This document shows positions 1-6,900 of a stretch of 7,853 bases of DNA, piece by piece; the stretch's first letter is position 1, and every line of letters starts with the position of its first letter. The notes beneath the pieces are model-generated. The model was given only the letters and a program-made list of their open reading frames with translations. It was not told the origin of the DNA and made no database searches. A program made the translations under genes and the position numbers. Source of the DNA: Akkermansiaceae bacterium (GTDB lineage: Bacteria; Verrucomicrobiota; Verrucomicrobiia; Verrucomicrobiales; Akkermansiaceae); contig JAQGPE010000791.1 in assembly GCA_028293225.1 (NCBI GenBank), positions 1-7,853 on the forward strand. The letters run 5' to 3'.

Positions 1-470
1 TCTCCGGCACAGGCGGTTAGCCTTTGTTCGAACCCGGCATCGGTCACCCGGCCCGCCAAGGTGCAGAATTGCCGCAGTTCCCGGCGGTTCTTTCCCGTCA
101 CGATCCGGAGCAGGGTTTCCCTCAACCTCTGGCGGTCACCCTCCTGGAGAGGCGCCCGCTTCAGAGCCTTGATCAGCTTCTCCTTCAGGTAACCGGAGCG
201 GTGATACCACGGATCGACTTCAAGAAAGGCAACCGCATCTAGAACCGCAGAACGATCGCCCCCGCGAAGCAGAACCAGGTAGTCGTCCTCCCACAGGCGA
301 TCCAAAGGACTGGGCCGCTGGTGAAAATGCTTACAGGTCTGCGCCCAGATCGCAAACTCCGCCGGCCCGGCATCGCGCGTCAGGTAAGTCTCACGAATCT
401 GTTCATAAAGCTCCCGCTCGATCCGCGCTTCTTCCTCAATGATGGCCGCAGTCAAGGAAGCCGTGCTCAT
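1..470 (-). CDS. Unrecognised helical protein, third gene of the DUF1549-DUF1501 operon (C-terminus missing)
   Basis: An open frame starts at the ATG at 470-468 and runs without a stop for 156 codons to the left edge, so the C-terminus is missing. The start is well supported: a full Shine-Dalgarno GGAGGT lies 9 nt upstream, and the ATG shares its A with the stop of the DUF1501 gene (TGATG), a layout typical of translational coupling. The visible protein is rich in charged residues and leucine. It begins with a Glu/Arg-rich helix (IIEEEARIERELYEQI, residues 10-25), followed by an aromatic patch (FAIWAQTCKHFHQRP, 39-53). Further amphipathic stretches around residues 60-140 (for example LKEKLIKALKRAP) suggest an all-helical fold. 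No signal peptide or membrane segment is seen, so it probably stays in the cytoplasm, unlike its two exported neighbours. Its codons end in T or G more often than those of the neighbours. I do not recognise the family. Position suggests a role tied to the DUF1549/DUF1501 pair, but this is inference. Confidence 0.78.
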   Translation of the reverse strand, partial: MSTASLTAAIIEEEARIERELYEQIRETYLTRDAGPAEFAIWAQTCKHFHQRPSPLDRLWEDDYLVLLRGGDRSAVLDAVAFLEVDPWYHRSGYLKEKLIKALKRAPLQEGDRQRLRETLLRIVTGKNRRELRQFCTLAGRVTDAGFEQRLTACAG

Positions 471-1777
471 CAGGCAAAGACCTCCAGCACCGGCTGGCCG
501 GTGTCGGCGAACCTGAAGGGACGCCCTGACGGCGACATGACCACCTGGTCGTGCTGGATACCCAGGGCGTGGGCGATGGTCGCATTGAAGTCCTGCACCT
601 TGACGGGCTTCTCCTTCACCTTCTCGCCCTTCGGATCGGTCTCGCCATACTTGATGCCGCCTTTGACGCCGGCGCCGGCCAGCAGGCAGGAGAAGGCTTC
701 CGGGTGGTGGTCGCGGCCGTTCTTGTGCTCGGCCTTGATCTCCGGGGTGCGGCCGAATTCCGTGGCCACCACGACCAGCGTATCCTTCAGCATGCCCTTT
801 TTATCCAGATCGTTGATGAGGGCCGCGTAGGCCTGGTCGAACTCCTTGCAGCGCCCTTCCACGGCGGTGAAATTGTCGAAGTGGGTATCCCATCCGCCGA
901 GCTGGACTTCCACGAAGCGGACGCCGTGCTCCACCAGGCGGCGCGCCAGCATGCAACCCTGGCCAAACCGGCTGGCGCCATAGAGATCGCGGGCCTCCTT
1001 CGGCTCGTCCTTGATGCTGAAAGCCTTCAGATCCTTGCTGTTCATCAGCTTGATCGCCTCCTGATAGAGGTCCTGGTAGGACTTCACGTCGGCGTTCTCA
1101 TACTGATCGTGGAAGCGCTTGTTGAGACGGTCGGCTAGTGAAAGCCGCCGGTCGAACTGATCCTTCGAAAGTCCATCCGGCAGATGCGAATCCTGCAGGC
1201 CCTCGTTCGCATTGCCGATCGGCGCCGCGGAATACTTCGCCCCGAAAAACCCGCCGCCGGAGAACTCCGCCGAAGAATCGATCGCCACGTACCCGGGAAT
1301 CTCCGGATTGTTCCTTCCGCCAAGCATCATCACCCAGGCGCCCAGGGAAGGATGCTTCACCGTGCCGCGCATGTTGTAGCTCGTATGCATGACGTAGGTG
1401 CCCTGCTCATGAGCGCCCTGCTGGGAGGTCATGGAATTCACCACGCAGACTTTGTCCATGACCTTCGCGGTCTGGGGCAGATACTGCCCGATCATCACGC
1501 CGTCGGCCTTGGTCGGAATCGCCTCCAGCGGCCCCATCACCTCCTTCTTCTTCGGCTTCGGATCGAAGGTGTCGAGATGGCTCATCCCGCCGCCCATGAA
1601 AAGGTAGATGATGCTCTTGGCCTTCGCTCCGGCGGCCGGAGTGATCAACGGTTCGCCACTGGCGATGGTGCCGCCGAGCATCGGCAGGACATTCACGCCG
1701 AGATACCACTTCGCGGCGGTCGCCATGAAGCGGCGGCGGCTGAATTCATCCGGCAGTTTGAAATCTGGAACGTTCAT
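470..1777 (-). CDS. DUF1501 family protein, Tat-exported sulfatase-like
   Basis: Complete protein of 435 residues, close to the usual size of DUF1501 proteins, which belong to the alkaline phosphatase/sulfatase-like fold and are abundant in PVC bacteria. The N-terminus carries a twin-arginine signal (SRRRFM, residues 13-18) before a hydrophobic stretch (about 23-40), so folded export by Tat is predicted. Family blocks appear in order: GGGMSHLDTFDPKP (62-75), AHEQGTYVMHTSYNMRG (122-138), GGWDTH (294-299), ATEFGRTP (338-345) and GRDHHP (354-359). The Asp, His, Thr and Glu residues in these blocks are the likely metal or active-site ligands by analogy with the superfamily. No substrate is established for the family and none can be read here. 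It lies 30 nt after the DUF1549/DUF1553 gene, its usual partner, and overlaps the next gene by 1 nt. The start codon lacks a clear Shine-Dalgarno sequence, but it places the Tat motif correctly. The family call is firm; the biochemical role is open. Confidence 0.95.
   Translation of the reverse strand: MNVPDFKLPDEFSRRRFMATAAKWYLGVNVLPMLGGTIASGEPLITPAAGAKAKSIIYLFMGGGMSHLDTFDPKPKKKEVMGPLEAIPTKADGVMIGQYLPQTAKVMDKVCVVNSMTSQQGAHEQGTYVMHTSYNMRGTVKHPSLGAWVMMLGGRNNPEIPGYVAIDSSAEFSGGGFFGAKYSAAPIGNANEGLQDSHLPDGLSKDQFDRRLSLADRLNKRFHDQYENADVKSYQDLYQEAIKLMNSKDLKAFSIKDEPKEARDLYGASRFGQGCMLARRLVEHGVRFVEVQLGGWDTHFDNFTAVEGRCKEFDQAYAALINDLDKKGMLKDTLVVVATEFGRTPEIKAEHKNGRDHHPEAFSCLLAGAGVKGGIKYGETDPKGEKVKEKPVKVQDFNATIAHALGIQHDQVVMSPSGRPFRFADTGQPVLEVFA
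480..485 (-). promoter_or_regulatory. Shine-Dalgarno site for the third operon gene
   Basis: The minus strand reads GGAGGT here, 9 nt before the ATG at 470. The site lies inside the last codons (Leu-Glu-Val) of the DUF1501 gene, so ribosomes finishing that gene could restart on the overlapping TGATG. It is the strongest ribosome binding site in the window. Confidence 0.7.
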
Positions 1778-1807
1778 GGCTCGCTGGGGTGATTGGGGAA
1801 AAATGGC

Positions 1808-3730
1808 TTACTGGACGAAGAGGAATTCGGAGGACATGACCAGGGCGGACACGATGTTGCGATAGGCTTCTTTCGGCGAAGCCTTCACCTCGTCGAGCAT
1901 CCAGTTCATCTCCTCGTCAGAGGGCGGCCGGCTGAAGATGGAGATGTAGAGACGGCGGATCTTCTCCTTGTCGTTGCTGGCCTCATCCAGTCCCTTGTAA
2001 AGCGCGGCCGATGGATTGTTAACCAGCTGCTTTTGAACGTAGCCGTTCATCAGCGACAGCACCTGCCCCACGTTCGGATCACGTGAAGCACCCTCCACGA
2101 TCTCGCGATCGGACTGACCGAAGAGACCCAGCAAATGTTCACGGGGAGCGGGGCTCGGCAGCTCGGAAGCGCGCACCTCCGCCTTCGAGTCGTAGGTCTG
2201 CGCGCCGGCCATCATCGCCATCTGGCCATCGGCTTTCCCGGCAGCGCCCTCCGCCTTCACCTGCTGCAAAAGCTTCTCATAGTAGGAGCGGACTTCCTTC
2301 TCGTTCTTCAGCGCCAGGACCTCCTGGGAGAGCTGCTCCATGTTCTTCTTCCCGACCAGCACCGGCTTGCCGTTGACATAAATGCGATCGTCCAGGGCGC
2401 GGCGCGGCTTCTTGTCCGGGTCGCCGCCGGAAAGAGTGATCAGGGAATCCCAGATCTGCTCGGCGGAAAGCCGCTGCAACTGGCGGCCGTGGAAGTCGTC
2501 GCCGGTCGCCACCTTGGATGGCTGCGGGTTCGGCACAAACTGGAAGGTTTTGGTGTTGAGCAGGATCTTCTGATAGGCGCGCAGGTCGTAGTTCACCTCG
2601 ACCATCAGGCTGATCAAGTACTGCATCAGCTGCGGATTCTGCAACTCCTTCGCCTCCTTGTAATCGTCCACCGGTTCATAGACGGCGCGGCCCATCACCC
2701 GCTTCCACATCCGGTTGGCAATGACCGACGGGAACTGATCGCCGGTCCGGCCGGTCACCCATTCCGCCAGCTTCATGCGGCCCTTGCCGTCCTCGCGCCG
2801 TCCGGAGGTCCGCAGCGTTTTGCCGAAGGGCGTTTTGCCGCCGATCGTGTCGCCCGGCTGCCCGTCCTTCTTGTATTGGAAATCTTCCGGCAGCTTGATC
2901 AGGCCATCGCCGGTGCCACCGAGACTCAGCCCGTAGACCTTGTCCCAGATCACCTGGGCGACGCTGTAGTCGAGCGATTTCCGGGTCTCGGCATCGCCCT
3001 TCTCCAGGCCCTCCCACAGGTTCTTCATGTTGTCCTGCCGCAGCGTCTGCTGCCCGGCGGTGAAGGCGGCTAGTTCGTAAAATTGAATGCGCTCCGCCCC
3101 GCCAAAGGGATCGTCGTGGCACTGCGCGCATTCCATCCGCGAGCCCAGGAAAACCCGCATCGAGTTCGCCAGGTTGTCCAGCGGCATGCCGCGGTCGCGC
3201 GTGTAGTAGCCGACCGCCGCGGTCTCCTTGCTCCAGCCGTCGCCTTCCGCGGACAGCAACCGGTTGGTCATTTCATCCCACGGCATGTCATCGGTGACCG
3301 CCTGGCGGATCCAGTTGCGATACGCGTCGAAATTCGCATTGAAACCCGACTTGCGGTCGGTCACGCGAAAGAGGTCGAAAGCCCAGTTACTCATCGAACT
3401 GGAGTAGCCCGGCGACTTGATCAGGTAGTCGATCAGCTCCTTGCGTTTGGCCGGCGAATCCATCTCCAGGAAAGCCCGGGCTTCCTCGCCCGTCGGAATG
3501 CGTCCCGCCGTCACCAGAAACGCCCGGCGCAGGAACGTCGAATCATCCGTCACCTGCGGCACCTCCAGCTTCTCCTGGTGATACCAGGCCGCCACGAAGG
3601 TATCGATCGTCCGCGACGCTTTTGCGATGAACGCAGGGTCCTCGTAGGGCTTCGGCTTTTCATCCGCCGCGAAAGCCAGGGACGTACCTGCTCCCAGCAG
3701 GATGAGCGCTCCGGTCACAAATCGTTTCAT
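1808..3730 (-). CDS. DUF1549/DUF1553 domain protein with one CxxCH site, exported
   Basis: Complete protein of 640 residues. Residues 1-21 form a Sec signal peptide (MKR, hydrophobic core, cleavage near AFA/ADE). The DUF1549 part spans about 35-240: a helix with FLRRAFLVTAGRIPT (66-80), then MRVFLGSRMECAQCHDDPFG (191-210), whose CAQCH (201-205) is a possible covalent haem or metal site. The DUF1553 part spans about 310-640, with MKLAEWVT (319-326), ANRMWKRVMGR (338-348), EPVDD (352-356), QRLSAEQIWDSL (419-430) and a C-terminal SSEFLFVQ (633-640). Many relatives carry an extra N-terminal cytochrome c-like domain (PSCyt1). It is absent here, since DUF1549 begins soon after the signal peptide. 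A Lys/Glu-rich, probably coiled segment (about 461-505) ending in a Met/Ala/Gly-rich stretch interrupts the DUF1553 part. As first gene of the operon it sits upstream of its usual DUF1501 partner. The pair is often proposed to act in envelope or polysaccharide processes, but this is unproven. The ATG lacks a clear Shine-Dalgarno sequence; the signal peptide supports it. Confidence 0.95.
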   Translation of the reverse strand: MKRFVTGALILLGAGTSLAFAADEKPKPYEDPAFIAKASRTIDTFVAAWYHQEKLEVPQVTDDSTFLRRAFLVTAGRIPTGEEARAFLEMDSPAKRKELIDYLIKSPGYSSSMSNWAFDLFRVTDRKSGFNANFDAYRNWIRQAVTDDMPWDEMTNRLLSAEGDGWSKETAAVGYYTRDRGMPLDNLANSMRVFLGSRMECAQCHDDPFGGAERIQFYELAAFTAGQQTLRQDNMKNLWEGLEKGDAETRKSLDYSVAQVIWDKVYGLSLGGTGDGLIKLPEDFQYKKDGQPGDTIGGKTPFGKTLRTSGRREDGKGRMKLAEWVTGRTGDQFPSVIANRMWKRVMGRAVYEPVDDYKEAKELQNPQLMQYLISLMVEVNYDLRAYQKILLNTKTFQFVPNPQPSKVATGDDFHGRQLQRLSAEQIWDSLITLSGGDPDKKPRRALDDRIYVNGKPVLVGKKNMEQLSQEVLALKNEKEVRSYYEKLLQQVKAEGAAGKADGQMAMMAGAQTYDSKAEVRASELPSPAPREHLLGLFGQSDREIVEGASRDPNVGQVLSLMNGYVQKQLVNNPSAALYKGLDEASNDKEKIRRLYISIFSRPPSDEEMNWMLDEVKASPKEAYRNIVSALVMSSEFLFVQ

Positions 3731-3926
3731 GGGTTATGCAATTTGGTCGCTTCGTGCGCATTCGCAAACAAAACCGTCAGGCGCGTGACGACGTTTTGAA
3801 TGCAGCCCTTCCGAAGCAAAAGGACGGGTCTTAGGACTATAACGCGCGGTGCTTTCATTCTCTTTGTCATACATTCAACCGGGGCACCCTGGGACCGGCA
3901 GATGGAGGTTGTTCTGAGGTCCCCGG
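3731..3926. promoter_or_regulatory. Divergent intergenic region holding promoters for both units
   Basis: These 196 nt separate the start codons of two genes transcribed away from each other, so promoters for both must lie here or within the gene edges. The part at about 3740-3880 is richer in A and T than the flanking genes. The best -10-like element is the ACTATAAC at 3836-3843: it reads TATAAC rightward and TATAGT leftward, so it could serve either direction. Neither reading has a good -35 partner at 16-18 nt. The leftward reading would give a leader of about 100 nt before the DUF1549/DUF1553 gene. No classical operator repeat or terminator was recognised. The region is certain as a spacer; the promoter element is only a candidate. 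Confidence 0.4.
3916..3920 (+). promoter_or_regulatory. Shine-Dalgarno site supporting the ATG at 3927
   Basis: GAGGT lies 6 nt before the ATG at 3927, a good match and spacing. The next in-frame ATG, at 3990, is preceded only by pyrimidine-rich sequence. This decides the start chosen for the synthetase gene. The last three bases overlap the right arm of a possible 6-bp hairpin (GGGACC at 3891-3896 with GGTCCC at 3918-3923). Confidence 0.45.
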
Positions 3927-6900
3927 ATGGCTAGGCTGGGCGCCTCACCCTGCCTTCCCGCCTACTCCCAGGCCCGCTCCCGCCCCTGCATGCCCCTTTC
4001 CCCAGAGCCATGTGATTCCGCCGTCGAGGTGGGAGTGGAGGAAACTTTTTCCTCGGTGATGGCTGAGCGGGCGCGCGAAAATCCGGATGCGCTGGCGTTG
4101 AGATTTCTGGGCGACGGGGAGCTTGAAACGGAGATGACGACCTATGCGGAGCTGCAGCGCCGCGCTTCAGGCCTCGCCGCAGCCCTGCTCGATGCGGACG
4201 CCGCCGCCAAGCCAGTGCTGGTCGCGCATGCTCCCGGCATCTCTTTCATCGCCGGCCTCCTCGCCTGTTGGCAGACCGGGGCCATCGCCGTCCCCTGCTA
4301 TCCGCCCCAGGGCAGGCGGCATCGTGAACGGCTCGCCGCCATCCTGGCAGACAGCCGCGCCGGGCTGGCCCTGGCCGACCCGGCGCAGCACAGCGCCTTG
4401 GAAGCGATGGGGCTCGCCGTCGTCACCGCGAGCAGAAATGAAAGGCTCCCAGCCGCCATTTCTCATCCCGGTCCCTGTCTGCTTCAATACACCTCCGGCT
4501 CCACGAGCCAGCCGAAGGGCGTCCGGATCAGCCACGCGAATCTTCTCCACCAGGTCCGGGAAACCCGTCGCGGGCTGGCTCCGCTCGGCCTGACCTCCGC
4601 GCTGTCGTGGTTGCCGCCCTACCATGACATGGGGTTGGTGCTGAAGATCCTGCTGTCCCTGGAAAGCGGCATCCCCCTGACCCTGATGGCGCCAGAACGC
4701 TTCATCCAGTCGCCCCTGCGCTGGCTGCAAGCCATCGACCGCTACCGGATCGGGTTCAGCGGCGGTCCGAACTTCGCCTTCGATCTGTGCGCCCGCGCCG
4801 CGGCCGCCGCTCCGGAACGCCTCGCCAACCTCGACCTTTCCTCCTGGAAAGCGGCCCCTTGCGGCGCCGAGCGGGTCCGCCCGGAAACCCTCGACCGCTT
4901 CGCGAAAATCTTCGCCCCCTGCGGCTTTCGCAAAGAGGCCTTCCTGCCCGGCTATGGCCTCGCCGAGGCGACCCTGATCGTGGCCGCGAAACGCCCCGGC
5001 ACCCCTGCCGTCATTTCCAGGGGATTGGTCTCCTGCGGCCCCCCTCTCGGCGGCATGGAAGTCCGCATCGCCCCCTCCGGCGAGATCCAGGTCAAGGGTC
5101 CCAGCGTCGCCGCCGGCTACGGCTCGGAGGAGTTTGCTCTCGATGACGGCTGGCTCCCGACCGGCGATCTCGGCTTTCTGGAAAACGGCGAACTCTTCGT
5201 CGAAGGGCGACTGAAAGACCTGCTGATCATCGACGGCGTCAACCATTCTCCGGAAGATCTGGAACGTGCCGCCACCGCGGTTTCGCAGAGCCTGGCCGGG
5301 GCCGGCAATGCGGCCTTTTCCATTGAACTCGGCGACAGCGAGCAGGCGATTATCGCCCAGGAAACCCCGCTTGCCGGCGAGGCCGCCTACGCCGAACTCT
5401 GCCGGGCCATTCGCGCGGAAATCGGCGAGACCACCGGCGTCCATCTCTCCCGGATCCTCCTCGTCAGGCAGGGCCTGCTGCCGCGCACGACCAGCGGCAA
5501 GATCCGCCGTGCGGCCACCAGGGAAGCCTTCCTGAACGGCGAGCTGAGGCTCCTTTTCAACGACGCCCAGTTTCCGCCGCCTGCCGAAACCGGTCTCACC
5601 CCCGCCGAAAACGCCAGCTTCGAACTGCTCTGCGAAGCGCTCCGGGAAGCGACGGCCCAGCCCGCGCCCCGGCCGGCGGACGACCCCGCCAGCCACGGCC
5701 TCGGCTCGATCGACGTCACCCGTGTCGCCGCCGTGCTGAAGGAGCGCACCGGCATCGTCCTGCCGGTCGGTGAGTTCTTCGCCGCACGCTCCTTCGGCGA
5801 CCTCGCCCGCGCGATTGCCGCGAAAGCACCGGGCTCCATCCCCGCCCGCATCCCGTCACGGCCGGCCGATGCCGAACCGGTTCTCAGTCACTCACAGGAG
5901 CGGATGTGGTTCCTGCATCAGCTCGATCCCCACAGCGCGGCGTATCACGTCTTCGGCGCTCTGGAAATGGAGGGACCGCTCGATGTTCCGGCGCTCGACC
6001 AAGCCTACCGGGCCATCCTCGAGCGTCACGAAATCCTGCGCAGCCGTCACGGCAACCGCGATGGCCGCCCGTCCGTCCGCATTTCCCGCGACGCCCCCGG
6101 TCTCACCCGGGAGACGATCACGGCCGAACAGATCGAAACCCGCCTGCGCGAGTTCGCCCGCACGCCCTTCGATCTCGCAGAGGATTCCCCGGTGCGGGCC
6201 CTGCTGCTTTCGACCGGTCCCGCCCACCATGTGCTGGCCCTGTGCGCCCACCACATCGTCGCTGACGGCTGGTCGATCCGCCTGCTGCTGCGCGAACTCT
6301 TTGACGGCTACCGCGGCATCGCTCCCTCGACAGAGTCGGCGACCAGCTACCTCGACTACGCCGCCTGGCACCGGACCTGGATCGAGGCCGGTGGCGCGGA
6401 CCCGGAAGTCGCCTACTGGAAACAGCGACTCGCCGGCGCGGAAGGCAGCATCACCCTGCCCATCGATTTCCCCCGCCCTGCCCGGCCGTCGTCGCATGGC
6501 GATGCCGTCGGCGTCCGCATCCCCACGGAATTGCTGGCCAAGCTCAACCAGCTCGCGGCCTCGCGGCGGGCCACGCCCTTCGCGGTCTTTCTCGCCGCCT
6601 TCCAGCTCTTCCTCGCCAAGCACGGCGGCGGCTCCGCCCCGGTGATCGCCCTGCCGGTGGCGAATCGCCATCACCCCGGCAGCGGCGAGCTGTTCGGAAC
6701 CCTGGTCAACACGCTGCCCTACCGGCTGGAAATCCACGGCGACGAGTCCTTCGTCCAGCTCGTCGACCGCGTCCGCGACGCCACCTTCGCGATGCTCGCC
6801 GCCCAGGATGCGCCCTTCGAACGGATCATCGAAGCCGTCCAGCCCGAGCGCGCCCTGGACCACTCGCCACTGGCGCAGGTCATGTTCGACCACCAGGAAA

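Noticed and set aside
1627..1641. A near-perfect inverted repeat, CTCCGGC-G-GCCGGAG, considered as a terminator or operator.
   Set aside because: It lies inside the DUF1501 coding region over Ala/Gly codons, has no following T-run, and short GC-rich palindromes are expected by chance here.
1778..1807. The 30-nt gap between the DUF1549/DUF1553 and DUF1501 genes, checked for a terminator or internal promoter.
   Set aside because: No hairpin or promoter-like hexamers are seen; the short gap on the same strand fits read-through within one operon.
2135..3073. A 312-codon plus-strand frame opposite the DUF1549/DUF1553 gene.
   Set aside because: Leu/His/Arg-rich shadow translation with no recognisable motif. 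The minus-strand gene has a signal peptide and clear family blocks over the same bases.
4010..4015. An out-of-frame ATGTGA start-stop pair near the beginning of the synthetase gene, considered as a regulatory mini-frame.
   Set aside because: It has no Shine-Dalgarno sequence, lies inside the coding region for both favoured starts, and a single start-stop is easily explained by chance.
4167..5696. A 509-codon open frame on the minus strand opposite the FAAL region.
   Set aside because: It is the antisense shadow of a high-GC coding sequence. Its translation is Gly/Ala/Arg/Glu-rich with no recognisable domain, while the plus strand shows FAAL motifs throughout.
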